Numbered from the stretch's first letter, positions 35,662 through 48,929 are shown. The stretch is 64,000 bases of DNA from Ascidia mentula (GCA_947561715.1 OX387202.1:3162001-3226000); one strand, 5' to 3'. The notes: generated by a model not told the origin, from the letters alone. Program-made: numbers and translations.

Positions 35662-38070
35662 TGTTTGAAACAAAGTGTTTCTGATTACCGTCAGTTGGTT
35701 TATATTTTATAAATTATGAAAAATCGATTTCTCCTACAGCAGTGATTCCCAACCTTTTTGTGGTTGCGTACCTCATGGAGGTGAAACAATTTCGACGCTT
35801 ACCACCTAGTTGAGTGTTACAAAGTAACCTTAAGTAAAGGATGAAGTAACAAACATTTTTAGAACACTTGCGATTTTTTAAATTCGAACTATATCCGCAA
35901 ATTACAAAAATGTGTTAACTAGGACTGGCCTAGATATCTACTTAATCACCAATCAAGATGTTTTTTTTTGAATATATATATTTCGCCTTTGTGGCATCCT
36001 CAGTATTCTAAAAACAACAACAGTAATCGTAGTAATTAGTATCAATGGCACATATCAAGACTAACACACACTTAACCTCCAGACCGCAATCCTGTACCAA
36101 ACCAAATAAAAACACATAAGCACAGCAGCAGTTGAATGGTAGCAACGAAAAACGTTGTTGCGTCAGTGGTTTGCTCGCGGGTGCAAAGATAACCTTTTCA
36201 GGCATCACACAAGTGGCTGGATGGATTAGAAAGGTTTAAAGATTAAAATATAAATAGAAAATATAAAAAAAGTTAAAAATAAAAACAATTGTATTTGTCG
36301 AAAAAACGTTGTGTTTATCGTATCCTGGGCAAACACCATGCGTTGAATGTTAATTGTTGCATTGGTTATGGCCTGCCATTTCGACTCGCATATGTCAAGT
36401 GATCTGCAGCAAGGTTGTTCGACAAATGTTACGAAGTAGCATTTATCCAGGCTAGGCTTTGTGCTTAGCACCGTGTTGTGCTTGCTGACGTAATGTCCAA
36501 AAATGCATACCACCTGGAATGGCACAGCCTACCACTGGTGGCACGCATGCTACCGGTTGGGAAACACTGGCCTACAGCATACGCATCATCAGTTTCTGCA
36601 AATCAAATGCATTAAAACACTCGATGCTACATGTACCTAAAATAAGCCAACAAATAAAAATAAAACTGAAATGGTGAGCAGAATGTCCCCTACCACTGCA
36701 TCTACACAACTGCAAACTTCACACCAATGCAAGACCCGCTAACATGAGCAACATTAAAAACAACGGTAAAAGATGTACTCCATCCATAAAACACAACACC
36801 AAACAAAACTGCCAGCAACTGCTTTTTTAAATGTTTATTGAAACTTGGGTACGGTTGCCAGTCCTTTGGCCCCAGGCTGTTCCACCAATACCACCGAAAA
36901 ACAACTTAAAATGCTTAGGCGCGTTCCTGCTGGTGGGTGCGCGTTTGCGAAATGGTGGCGCAGAGCCGTCTTATCGTTGCTTTCCAATTTGCCTTTGGTT
37001 GAATTCCAATCTGTGTTGTGTCCATCTTGTTGAAAATTTGTTTTTGGTTTGGCCAACGTATTGTTCTTTTAGTGTGAGCTGGATAACATGAGGATATGCT
37101 GTACCCCAAGCAGTTATTTGACCACGTTCGTGCCTCTGCGATACTCGTAACAATGACTTTCTTGGAGAATTTCCTGCATTTGTTCTCAAGGCTTTGGAGG
37201 AAGTGGCCCTGTTGAGGCGGCGCAAGCGGCATGCTTTACCGAGGACAATCAACTTGTTCTCCAAACGAACTGCAACGACCCTCCTGGTAGCTACCCTTGT
37301 AGGCGGTGCGCATTGGGCGGGCACCATGGTAACCACATATCCATGGTTAACGAAACGTCAACATTACCAACAATAGCAGGCAAACAATATAAACTGCTGC
37401 AACATGTAACTTGTGCGAATTTCAGCATTTATGTTGCGACGTGCACAACAATGTCATGAACAATACGTTAGCCAAAACCACAAGATGGACACAACACAGA
37501 TGGGAATTCAGCTAAAGGTTGAAAAGTTGAAAAGCAACGACAAGACGGCCCTGCGCCACCATTTCGCAAACGCGCACACACCGGCAGGAACGCGCCTAAG
37601 CATTTCAAGTTGTTTTTCGGTGGTATTTGTGGAACAGCCTGGGGCCAAAGGAAAGGAAACCGTACCCAAGTTTTCAACAAACTAAAAAATAAAGTTTTGT
37701 TTGGTGTTGTGTTGTGTTTTATGGATGGAGTACATCTTTTATCATTGTTTTTAATGTTGCTCATGTTAGCGGGTCTAGCACTGGTGTGAAGTTTGCAGTT
37801 GTGTAGATGCAGTGGTAGGGGAAATTCTGCTCACCATTTCTATTTTTTTTTTTATTTGTTGGCTTATTTTAGGTACTTCGAGTGCTTTAATGCAGAAACT
37901 GATGATGACGTATGCTGTAGGCGAAATCGATTTTTCACAATTTTTAAAAAATAAACCAACTGACGGTAATCAGAAACACTTTGTTTCAAACGTTTCCTAT
38001 CGGCTAATTGCGGTCGTGTTGTAAGACAGTGCCACATCAGGGGTTAGATTCTGCCCACTTTGGAGATCAC
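35662..38070. mobile_element. Penelope-like element, unit 2 copy, with nested hAT
   Basis: Counterpart of 18752-21136, with GGAATAAAACAA on both sides (35650-35661 and 38071-38082). The hAT-type element lies at 35740-36569 and includes the smaller insert. Minus-strand 37336-36971 keeps the GIY-YIG segment [10 protein letters not shown]. Confidence 0.7.
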
Positions 38071-38428
38071 GGAATAAAACAAAATATTTTGCAGGGTTTG
38101 ATGCAGATCTTCATGACCAACGGTAGGAAAATATGAGACTTTATGAGATTGTGAAAGCTGACACTCATATGCACAAGGAGTTATAATTACTTGAAACAAA
38201 GAATTAAATACTAGCGATTTTGCAATAAAAATATTTCCCTTTTTCCTACTTTTGTAACCGAAATTAGGTTGTCCCCTAACTTGGTTAACACCTTGGCTAC
38301 TCTGCACTGACGGCCTATCGCAAAGACCAGGAGTTGCAAGACCAAGGTGGCTACTTTTGTAATAAAATAGAAAAACGCTAATAAGTATAAAATAATAAAA
38401 CGATAAAAGTGCAAATGAAACAACGTTT

Positions 38429-38593
38429 TATATGTGCAAAAAAAAGCCATAATATTGCAAAGCGAAAGGTACCACAAAGTGGAGACTAGTGTGCCTGCTA
38501 GTGTGAAAGCTAGCACAGTGCCACTCAACAGCTGCACTGATGAGACCTTACAGGTCGAAACAGTGCGTGTACACACCCTATCTGCAGCTTTGC
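38429..38593 (+). mobile_element. 165-bp insertion unique to unit 2, with hammerhead-like core
   Basis: Flanked by a perfect 11-bp direct repeat AAACAACGTTT (38418-38428 and 38594-38604); unit 1 has this word once and no insert. Near its right end it carries CTGATGA, a 5-bp helix GACCT/AGGTC with a TAC loop directly joined to CTGATGA, and GAAAC. GCAC before and GTGC after can pair. It inserted after the segmental duplication and is the youngest datable event in the window. Confidence 0.75.
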
Positions 38594-38914
38594 AAACAAC
38601 GTTTGTTCTAAAACTTGCACAAAAATGACGTTTTACTACAACTAGCGTCCGACAACAAATATATTATCACGATCTACCACTAAACAGTGTTTACCATTCG
38701 CCACCACCAGAGAACTAACTCGGCTTATCCCCCATTATTTCCACCACTAGCACGTTAGCCAATCATTGCGGCCCACGTTTGCCACGCAAGCGTGACTACT
38801 CGGGCGTATAAAAACGAGTAAAATCGAAATAATTACAAATATATTATTAAAGGTGAGTGTGACAGAAAACAAAGAAAAACATGTGAGTTAAAGTGAAAGT
38901 ATAGCGAAAATACA

Positions 38915-41040
38915 AAATAAATAAAGCGTGAAAAACAAAACGAACAAAGACGTTTACACCTCTCACGTTAAAAATTGTCATACTCCATTAGGACGCTTGA
39001 CAAAATTAAGTTTGTCTCCGATTTCGCTGTGCCCGGCTATCGTTCATCGTCGCCGCAGCATTATTTATATCGGCGTCCAAACCTTGACCAACGTCCAACA
39101 ATGGCCGAGTAGGCAACCCTGTATCCTGTGCAGTGGGTGCGTCCGTGCGTGTTTCGCTTTGCGGTGTGTAGATGGCTAAACTGTCAGTGTCGTGCAGCCC
39201 GACCTCATCCGGCTGCGTGTTTCGGCGTTCTGTTTCATAGTGAGGCAGGTTTGCCTTATTCAATCGGTTGAAATGTACTCGCTGCTGTTCCCCATCCTCT
39301 CCCTCGATAAGGTAATTCACCAAGCCGTGTTGTTCAATAACTTTGACAGGGCCTTTGTGTGTTCTTATGAACTTACCTTTCTTGATTTCGTCCCCATCTC
39401 GTCTTCTATTGTATTGCTCCTTCATTTGAACGCGTTGAGCCATCAGGGTTTCTCTGGCTACTTTATCAACCAGCCACAACCGAGCTCGTAATTCATCAAA
39501 ATAAACCAGCGGAGTCGTTGTCACTTCGTGATCTGGAGAAATGAGATCGGCGGGTAGGTGCAGTTCGTGTCCTGTAAGTAGAAAGTGAGGGAATACCCCC
39601 GTTCTACCATGTCGGCTTGCGTTGTTCGAAGCAACCACCGCCGAAAGTGCTTCGTTCCATTGTTTATTATCGCGTTGCACGTAATTGCGGAGCCTTGTTA
39701 TGATGTTGCGGTTGTTACGTTCGCCCCCCGTTGCTTGCGGGGTGATATGGCGTCGTTCGGGTCTTTTTACAACCCATCAACCTCACCAGTTCTGCAAATA
39801 ATTTGCTTTCGAAATTCCCTCCTTGGTCGGAGTGAATCACCTCAGGTACCACATGTACAGTCAGCCACCTGTAAAACAGGATGCTCGCTGTTTCGTGTGC
39901 GGTTTGATGCCGCATAGGCCACGCTCTGACATATTTTGTGAATAAATCACAAGCCACTAGGATATACTGATATCCTGTCCTGGTTAACGGAAGTGGACGA
40001 AGCACATCAATCTCAACGCAATGCATCGGTCGCATATCTTGCGATCGAAATAACGGTGCTCGGGTGGTAGTGGCTGGTGTCTTTTCCGCTGACAGTGTTC
40101 GAATTTACGACAATAAGCCTCTTTCTCCTCTCTCCATTTTAGCCAGTAAAAACGCTGTGACAGTTTGATCAATGTTTTAGCCGTTCCTAAGTGTCCCCCG
40201 CCATGTGCCTGGTCGTGGCATGCGGACAGCACTTCGCTGCGCATGGTAAAGTGTACTTTGCACTTTCTACATTGTTTAACCTAGCACCAAACCCCAATAT
40301 GGTCCGGTTTGTCAACCTTTCCATCGCTTCGGAGCTGGTATGTGCTTTAGTGCAAGTGTCTCTTTTATTATTCAAGAGTGTTTGAGCATTGATCGCCTCA
40401 AAATCTCTCCGCTGGGCCAAAACGAACGCTTTTCTGGAGTTAACGGAAGTTTGGTTTCAGTTGTTGGAAAAATCACTTTGAATGTTAAGCTGAGGTGGCT
40501 AGATATCTCCACGCCAGCAAAGAGTAATGAATATAACACCTCATTTTTAATACTCTCCTCCGAGGGAAACGCCTTGTCGCCTAGAGCTTTTAAAGCATAC
40601 ACAAAGTCCTTAATGATTTCCCGTGGCAACTGCCGCCGGCCAAACAACATTGCGCGTGTTTCATGGAGTCGCGAGTGGTCAGAACCTTGGTTTAGGGCGC
40701 GGCTCATTAACTCATCCTGTATACTTCAGTTGAAAAACATTATTGTCGTTTCCCTGAGCTAGCCAGCGGAGGTCATCATCAACTGATGTTATAAAAAGAT
40801 GACGCTTCACTTCTTCACTGGCTTTCACACTATCACAGTAAGATTTAAACTAGGAAACAAACTGGCCATCATCTTGTCCCGTATAAAACGCGGTGTTCGT
40901 TGGGTGTCTTTAAAATTGAACCAAGAACGCCACGATACTGAATGATAATTAAATCTTTTGGTAACGTCGCCTAAGTCGCAACCAAGAGAGTCTTTCTTGA
41001 ACAGTCGTGTGCTACTGAAATACAATGTTACGGAATTATT
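38915..41040 (-). mobile_element. Ty3/gypsy-type LTR retrotransposon fossil, unit 2
   Basis: Counterpart of the fossil at 21790-23900, with the same parts in the same order: gag-like remains near 40707-40372, integrase zinc-binding part, integrase core and C-terminal part down to 39006. It lacks a recognisable reverse transcriptase and has several breaks. Confidence 0.75.
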
Positions 41041-41885
41041 TCAGCAGCACCGGAATTAAGCCTAGTTAGGATTTGAGCGTCAACCTCTCACCAACAAACA
41101 CAACCCTGGAGCCTCAAAATCTCCAACGCTGCCTCCCTAATTCTCACCACTAAAACAAAATACTTCACTCTGGTTTCAATAAATAGGAGTCTTGTTAATA
41201 AAACGTGAACAATACCTAAAAACACGAGAACAATAAACCCTACAAATTACTTGCAACGACAACCGTGCAGCGCGTCGCCAATCTAAAAACTAACGAGTCT
41301 TTCTCGCAACACTCCTGCTACCGGCCAATCAACCATTCAGCGAACGGCACGTAAACCATTGGCGCATTATGGGATTTGGCCAACATAGAAACAGACAGGA
41401 GTGCGTAAATATTGCCAAGGGTAATTTGATCAAATGTGAGTGCAGAAAAACCGATGAAAACAAAGGAATGGTAGGGGTGCGTTGTGTTCATATGTAATTA
41501 ATGGGCTTGATATAAACAACACAGATAATCAAAGAAAGCGTAAAGAAAAGCATCAATGTGTGGTTTTCCTCCACACGATGTTGGGAAAAAAATTATGTTG
41601 TTTTTGATAGGAAGGTCCGCACAGTAAATGACATCAGTCACGTTATTAATTTCGGTAAATAACACAAAGACGCATTGATCTGGACTAGTCAAAAATTTCT
41701 TGTTTTGTTTCTTACAAGTCATATTACATAACATCCATGTTTTCAGGCCAACTTAAAACAGACAAAAACCAAACGATCCAAGAAATTCGGACACTGCAGA
41801 CTGATTTCATTGGAGTTCAAGGTAACATGGGAAATGTAATTGCCGTAAAACGTGTCAACATGTTTAATGTAAGTTTTATTCACAG

Positions 41886-42278
41886 AGTTGTCGAACAGAG
41901 TGGATCAACTGCAAAGTGAGCAGAACCGCACATCTAACAGTTAAGTTCATGCACTTAACATTTAATGTCCACTCACACATCTAACATTTTATTCACAGAG
42001 TTGTCGAACAGAGTGGATCAACTGCAAAGTGAGCAGAACCGCACATCTAACAGTTAAGTTCATGCACTTAACATTTAATATCCACTCACACATCTAACAT
42101 TTTATTCACAGAGTTGTCGAACAGAGTGGATCAACTGCAAAGTGAGCAGAACCGCACATCTAACAGTTAAGTTCATGCACTTAACATTTAATGTCCACTC
42201 ACACATCGAAGATTTTATTCACAGAGTTGTCGAACAGAGTGGATCAACTGCAAGGTCAACTGAGTAACACTTCCAACA
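41886..42278 (+). repeat. Four tandem 113-bp coil-exon units in A3
   Basis: Exons start at 41886, 41999, 42112 and 42225, spacing 113 bases. Same sequence type as the five units of A2. The one-unit difference shows that units were gained or lost after the 17-kb duplication. Confidence 0.85.
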
Positions 42279-42333
42279 GTTGAGTTTTACTTTATTTAAA
42301 TATAAATCTCACATATGTGTCCAATTCTGAAAA

Positions 42334-42453
42334 CCTTTGCCCGTAACTCACGTCATAACTCGCTTCTGCCCCTAGTGGGATAGATTGGTATGCACGCAGG
42401 TATCTACACCACTAGGGGCAGAAGCGAGTCATGACGTAAGTTGCGGGCAAAGG
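42334..42453. repeat. 120-bp hairpin MITE, unit 2 copy
   Basis: Counterpart of 25298-25417 with the same arms; the spacer differs at a few bases. Confidence 0.7.
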
Positions 42454-43174
42454 TATTGGCAAACCCAACATATATGTCATCACGTGCGAATCAGAGAGGG
42501 TTTCATCTGGCACCGGTATATTCTGATTATAATGCAGGTCGTGCAAATATTGTGGGGTTCTCACCGCCTACTTGCGTGTGAATGAGTTTAACTCAATCCT
42601 TCTGCCAATCTGGTGAGTTTTAACCGTCTGCAGATCTCCGGAATCTCATATATTCTTTTCCACCAGTCTCCTGTAAAACATCAGATCTTAAAGGTCGCCA
42701 ACATCTTTTATCGGGAGAAGAAGTTTACTGTGAAGATGGGTGGCAGGTATTGATACTGTGGTAAATATCACTAACACAGGAGTGGGCAATCCCTGGCACC
42801 AGCGATAAGTTGGGTAAGCGAGGTGAATATGCACGACAAGTAATTTCCGATTTCACACTACAATACTTAACTATACGCCCGGGATTGTGTTGTTTACAAA
42901 GGTCAGGAAATTACACATGAATGTGAAAAGTCATTAATTGACATGGAGGTCATCCACTTTTTTAGACCAATTCACCGAAAATCAGTATCAACTTGATAAA
43001 TACCAGGTGTTCCAGCGTCGTTATGATGGATCTGTGAGTTTCGATAGAGATTGGGTGGATTACAAGAACGGGTTTGGGTATCTATCAACATAATTTTGGA
43101 TGGGTTTGTATTCCAATAAAGCAATCCTTAACTAACTACAAATGTTGCAAAACTATGAATAATGGTTTGTTTTA

Positions 43175-44282
43175 ATTTAAAATGTACTGCTTTTCTGACA
43201 TAAAATATACATTCTGTATTTTCACGACGTTTCGTCTGCCATTCAGCGAGACTTCATCAGGTATTGATACCGCAATTTCCAAGTAAACTGCACTAAAACA
43301 CTCAGGGACACAAAAACGAAAAGTGGACACGTTGACCCCGCTTGTGAGATCACGTTGCAAAGGCGAAACACGAAACACTGCAGGAGGCGCAACAGTTACA
43401 ACAAATTGTTATAAACTGCTGGAAAGTAAACACATTGCCATTTTTTTTTAATTTTTTTTTTACCACACCGGTATTTGAACCCAGGATGTCCTGGGCACGA
43501 ATCCCGATCAGGTTTTCTTCTTGATATATGGGTCGAGCGCTTGACCAATGCTTAAAAGAGACCAGCAGTAACCCGTAATGATGAAACGCCCACTAGCGGA
43601 ACAGTTGTTATTCCTTACGTCCCTGGCCTTACCGAAACATTGCGAAGATTGATGTCGGATTATGGCATAAAAGTCTACACTAAGCCCCAAACAACGCTTT
43701 GTAGTCTAATATCACGACCTATCACTACGGAAGCCTTCAAGCCAAAGAGAGTGGTCTATTTAACACCATGCAAAGATTGTGATGGTGTATACATCGGCGA
43801 TACCGGAAGGGCCTTGAAGACGCGACTGAAAGAGCATCGCCGTGATGTCGCATCGAAAGATGCCAGCAAGACTGCGTAGTCCAAGCATGCGGTGACATTG
43901 CGACACGAAGTTGACTTCGATAAAGTTCTGGAAAAGGAGTTGGACCACAGAAGCGGCTCTTTCTTGAGTCGCTTCACATTCACAAAAACAATGTGTTTAC
44001 TTTCCGGCAGTTTATAACAACTTGTTGTAACTGTTGCGCCTCCCGCAGTGTTTCGTGTTTTGCCTCTGCCACGTGATCTGACAAGCAGTGTCAACGTGTC
44101 CTTATTTCGTTTTTGTGTCCCTGAATGTTTTAGTGTAGTTTACTTTGAAATTACGGTATCAATACCTGATGAAGTCTCGCCGCATGGCAGACGAAACGTC
44201 GTGAAAATGCAGCACGTATATTTTGTGCAGGAAGAGCGATACATTTTAAGTTGCAATGTGCCTGACAGCAACAGGAGTTCCA
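43175..44282 (+). mobile_element. Penelope-like element, unit 2 copy
   Basis: Counterpart of 26147-27253, with the same 11-bp flanks (43164-43174 and 44283-44293), GIY-YIG frame (43640-43879), nested SINE and inverted arms. Both hammerhead-like cores keep CTGATGA and GAAA in this copy. Confidence 0.75.
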
Positions 44283-44869
44283 GGTTTGTTATAGGTTGAA
44301 CGCATTTACTGAACACATTGATATAACTTACACACACCTAGTTTATATACAGGCCAACCAAGCAAAACGTTTCAAGTACGCTATGTAACAATCCTGGAGT
44401 CAATGTAACAGTATCCAATTTAAATTCCAGTATATTCACCAATATAATGACAGTAAACAAATTTTATCAGGTTTGGAGAAACTGCATCAAATGACCAGTG
44501 CGTCTACTAGATGTCGCCTTCGTGTTGACCTTCAGGATTTTTCAGGAGGTCAAGGATTTGCCGAGTATAGGTAAGACTATGACGTATTTACCGCTTTCAA
44601 TTTGATGTCATTGTTCCAACGATAATTTAGCCAATGCTGCCAGGTCGTCATAACTAACAAAATCTTAAAAGATGTTACCGCCCTTATTACGTCAGATACT
44701 CAAAAAAGTTTGAAGCAACAAAGAATATTCTTGCTGTGTTTCAATGCTTTTGCTTCTCCTGTAAGATATTCCAAATACATCTTGTAATGTCAGCATCGTA
44801 TGCTTGATTGGCATCTTATTTTAATGGAACAGGTTTCAGGTTGCTTGAAAATTGACCTAAAGTCGTTTG

Positions 44870-45690
44870 TGAACTTAAGGTTGAAAATATCTGAGTTTCC
44901 TTCTCAAAACCTTTAATCCCACTCTGTGTTTATTGCTTTGTTGACAAATAATTATCCCACACAACACAACACAATATATGACACATGTCGTTTATTACAT
45001 GACAAAGAATAGAAAAGCCAAAGCTAAGATGCTGTTAATCATGCTGAGTAAACGTTTCAAACCTATACTTGGTTCATCATCAGTACTACTAAAGCTGGTT
45101 GCAGAAAAGCGTCAAGTTAATAAAGGACTGAAGGCAGAAGGGAAATCCCTCAACAAAAGTTGAAAGGTCAGCAACCACCTATGGGAAAATCCGGATCATG
45201 ATGTTGATTTCAATTTGCCCAAAGTCCTATACAATTCTAACATCAAATCTAAATTGCTCATATTGGAAACACTTTATATCAAGCTCTAAAGCCTTATACC
45301 TTTTTAACATCTAGGTCTGCACTGTAGCTTGACTCTGTAAATGATGACGTCACTCTGTGCTATCGACGCTGCTGTCACGCTACACGCCTCCGGCTTGTTT
45401 GCTTGGTGTTGTTGCTGTTTCCCTTCTGCCTTCGGTCCTTTATTAACTCGACGCTTCTCTTCATCCAGCTTTAGTAGTACTGATGATGAACCAAGTATAG
45501 GTTTGAAACGTTTGCTCAGCATGATTAACAGCATCTTAGCTTTGGCTTTTCTATTCTTTATTACGTAATAAACGACATGTGTCATATATAGTGTGTTGTT
45601 GTGTGGGATAATTATTTGTCAACAAAGCAATAAACACAGAGTGGGATGAAAAGTTTTGAGAAGGAAGCCCAGATATTTTCAACCTTCTAT
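44870..45690. mobile_element. Inverted pair of Penelope-type arms, unit 2 copy
   Basis: Counterpart of 27717-28528. Hammerhead-like cores at 45051-45083 (-) and 45480-45510 (+). A stretch of about 130 bases at 44698-44831, just before it, is absent from unit 1. Confidence 0.65.
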
Positions 45691-46579
45691 TCAAAATTAT
45701 AAACTCCACTTATTTTGCACCAACGTAATCAAGTGTTTTATGTTTAACAATCATTTCCATGAGTAATAAAGCAATGTAAGCGGATTGATTTAAAACAACA
45801 AATCATCCGTTGTTATTTAAATTACTTTGCATTAAATTAAACATTATGATATTGTGGTTTTCAGTACTTTCATCATTGGCGATGAAGGAAGTTCTTACAC
45901 AATTACTATATCCGGATATTCGGGGAACATAGGAGATTCCATGGTAGATGGTAAAGGGATGAGATTTTCAACTCGCAACAGAGAAAATGATTTGTGAGTA
46001 ATAATGATACAACGTGTCTGATTATATTTCTGTTTTACTAACGAAGTAAAACGAGTTGTTTCAAAAAAAAAGATGCAACGCATTTCTTCAAATTGTTGCT
46101 TTACCTTGACAGAGTTAACCGCCTACCCTAAATCCACAATTGTAAAAATCAATTGCTCTGAAACAGGGGGTTGCGTTAAAATTTTTGTTAAACACAAGTT
46201 TTAACTGAGTTTAAATAAGTTGTAACACGAGTTGATGACAACCGACTTAATTATAATTGCAGGCATCCAAGTGTTAATTGTGCTGTGGCTGAAGGTGGAG
46301 CTTGGTGGTATCGTTATTGTTCATATGCCCACCTCAATGGTCAGTGGTCGAAAACTTCTACTAGTGGCAACATTATGAGTTGGTATACATGGAAAAACTC
46401 ATGGAGCGGAATAATGAGTTCTGAGATGAAAGTGAAATGCGAATAATTGTTGGGGAGGTTTAAAGTGACGAAAATTAACATTGCGTCGTTAGTTACCATG
46501 GCAACGTTGTGTTGATTTACAATTATTGGCAGACATTGTAAATATTTTTCATTCCATATATATCATGTCGTTGATTTGT

Positions 46580-47640
46580 GGAACAAGGTTTCCAAGGTCC
46601 TCGTTGTAGCCCAAATGATGACGTCACGGCCGTGAGCATTCGAGTGGCGTCTGTCACGTGTTTCATTTGTGTTTTTTGTCTGCTCAGTTACCTGCCTACC
46701 TCTGCGCACACCTTGCTACAACTCATTCTTACTTGGCACTGATGATGAACACAGTGGTGTTTGAAACGTTTGCTTCGGCATAAGTAGCATACTAGCTTTG
46801 GCTTTCCTCTACAAATCATTTTTTTTCACCTCCCAAGGTTAGACCTTATACACTTTTGTGTAATAACCAAACTTAACACCGCAGTTTATGGAGGACACAG
46901 ACGCGTCTGATGCGTCTGCCGGGTGCATTCCATAGCAGAATGTAGATGACATGAAGAGAGTGAATTTATGTAGAATTGTTCAAGGGAATTTTGCTAAACA
47001 TTGAATTACAGAAGTAGACCTTGATTTGACTTGTCGAGTTAGGACCTCCTCTTATCTACGCAATCGGATCAAAAATGGTATTTTGCCCCCAGGTCGGACA
47101 TTAATTTAGTTAAAAAGGCTTCAAAAGTGTCGATATGTTTTGTGCAAAAGTAAATCACAAAAACCTCATGCAATTTGCAATTCAATGTTGTCCCCAAGCC
47201 TCTTTCTATGCAATGGCAAAACATTTTTGCCGGGAAAGTTGCTTTGGTTGCCTCCTGGGAGATGTTTCTGCTATCCTATTGGGCATAAGATCCTCCTGAA
47301 AGCTCCTCAGATCCTTACTGTGTTTTGACCAATGCAGCTGCAATTATTGTTTTTTTTTCTTTGAATATTTAGTACTAGTGTGCCTTCATAGGTCATAAGC
47401 CACAGGAAATGTTTTTGAAACGGGTTCCCACCTTCGCGACCCATCAGTATGTCTGCCAAGAAAGTCTCGGTCTGACATCATGTTAGTAGGTATAGTCTTG
47501 GATCTAACTTAGTTCTAAGATCAAAGGCATGGACTTTGAGACCAAACTGCGATCTCTGTGATCCATAAGACCACATGTTAGGATCTAGAAGACCAAATGT
47601 TGTAACCCAAGAGACCACTTATTGCTGAATACTGCCCTTC
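46580..47640. mobile_element. Decayed Penelope-type sequence downstream of A3, and unassigned repeat
   Basis: Counterpart of 29560-30730, missing about 200 bases at its start. The hammerhead-like core at 46739-46768 is better kept here than in unit 1. Confidence 0.45.
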
Positions 47641-47669
47641 TGGCAAACTTTATTTTATTGACGTTTCTC

Positions 47670-47703
47670 AACGTTTCGGCTGTTATGCAACAGCCTTCAT
47701 CAG
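47670..47703 (-). ncRNA. Hammerhead-ribozyme-like core with a perfect helix II
   Basis: Minus strand: CTGATGA, one A, GGCTGTT, loop GCAT, AACAGCC, then GAAACGTTGA. All seven pairs of the helix match. It lies in the Penelope fragment at 47640-47990, which ends in an endonuclease-tail relic. Confidence 0.6.
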
Positions 47704-48009
47704 GAGGTAAGACATGTAAGTTAACCAATGTGGACAATGTTGAGGCACATAAACAAAAACGCTACAAAAGAAAGAAAGAAGTAAAAAAACGATAAGAAAG
47801 GGACGAACATACCTGCACTGTATACTTATCAGTAAACACACGGGTTATCAAGGTTGTTAGAGAGCGCGATTTTTAACGGCAAATTTTCTAGCAAGTGTCG
47901 GTAGACCGGTGGAAACAGAGTTTGCTTTTTTGTCATCGAATGATGACGCATGCGTATTAATGTTCAATGACTCTAAAAACATCCTCTTATATTAAGGTTT
48001 AGTGCCATC

Positions 48010-48160
48010 GCAAACAACCTGGAACAGCCCTTTTTCCGACCAGTCGTTGCGATATCTGAAAAAATCAAGTTGACGGTGATGTTTGAACTCACGACCATGA
48101 GCTAATCAGGACCAACGATCTACCGACTCAGCCACGGTAGCTTACGTGGATTGCGGGGTA
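48010..48160 (-). mobile_element. tRNA-derived SINE, best-kept copy
   Basis: Minus strand: TGGCTGAGTCGGTAGATCG (A-box region) and GAGTTCAAACATC (B-box region), then a tail with TTGATTTTTT. The tRNA-like head is clear enough to define the family. Confidence 0.7.
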
Positions 48161-48929
48161 TTGTGGCCAAGTTACACTGGTGCAAAAGCGCACAACTCGC
48201 CAGGCGACACTTTCATATACATAGGTGTTATTTAATAAAATAGTTTTGTGTCCTAAAGTTGACCTAACAAAACGGCGCTTCAGATACCACGTGTAATCAG
48301 CGAGCAATGCGACTTACGCCCGTGGAATTACTGCAGACCTCAGTATCTAATAATTGCGTTCCTGGCGTTATTTGCGTGTTGGCTTTGGTTAAAAAACCTG
48401 TGCACCCTTTTTTACCAATACACTTGAACTGTTTGTGACTCAACAATAAGGAATCTGCATCACCGTTATCAGGTAACACATGGGTTTTATATGATATAGC
48501 ATGACAAACCAGGATCGCCCCACTGCGCAGGCTAATTTCGTACATATTGTAATCGATAAATATATATTTGGAAGAAAATACACTTTAATTACTGCAGTTT
48601 GCCAGTATACTGCGATGTGTTAAAACTCACTTTAAATCTGAGATATTTCTTCATTTAAGATTGGTTACAAAAACGCCTCAGGATATTTATCACTGTGAAA
48701 CGTACCTGGCCAGTCGTGCAGCAAATCGCATAGGAATTTAATGCCGCAATCGACTAATATGTTCATGAAACTGCATGCAATCCAACAAGTAGAATTCCCC
48801 ACCATAAAAGGAAATGTCAAATGTCAGATGACATCGCAGATAATTCTATAAAGCTGGGTTTGTTGCACATTAACGCCATTACGCTTATGTTGTGTCAACG
48901 TTTCCAGAGACGATTTGCAATACGATTAT

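Larger units (their letters stand above)
35320..46446 (+). pseudogene. A3: duplicate of A2 lacking the first exon, with a stop in the FReD
   Basis: Recognised exons: 35320-35453 (transmembrane), about 41400-41436 (weak), 41748-41822, 41886-41939, 41999-42052, 42112-42165, 42225-42278, 42634-42746, 43007-43103, 44471-44570, 45865-45993, 46263-46446. About 280 bases are missing near 35193, exactly where A2 has its first coding exon. The exon 43007-43103 has TAA (43091-43093) where A2 has GAA. All splice sites and the other frames are kept, and the stalk has four coil exons instead of five. The last two exons differ from A2 at many residues. It was probably disabled recently. A transcript starting elsewhere and avoiding the stop cannot be excluded. 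Confidence 0.75.
14600..48200 (+). repeat. Tandem segmental duplication, two units of about 17 kb
   Basis: Unit 1 (about 14.6-31.3 kb) and unit 2 (about 31.3-48.2 kb) share order and sequence almost throughout: B pseudogene, A gene, nested Penelope/hAT/LTR elements and the same 3' debris. Offsets between matching points move between about 16.7 and 17.2 kb because of later insertions and deletions. Differences seen: a 165-bp insertion only in unit 2 (38429-38593), a length difference at 44698-44831, loss of about 280 bases at the first A exon in unit 2, LTR structure in the B pseudogene, and coil-exon number (5 against 4). Outer borders were judged by eye. Confidence 0.85.
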
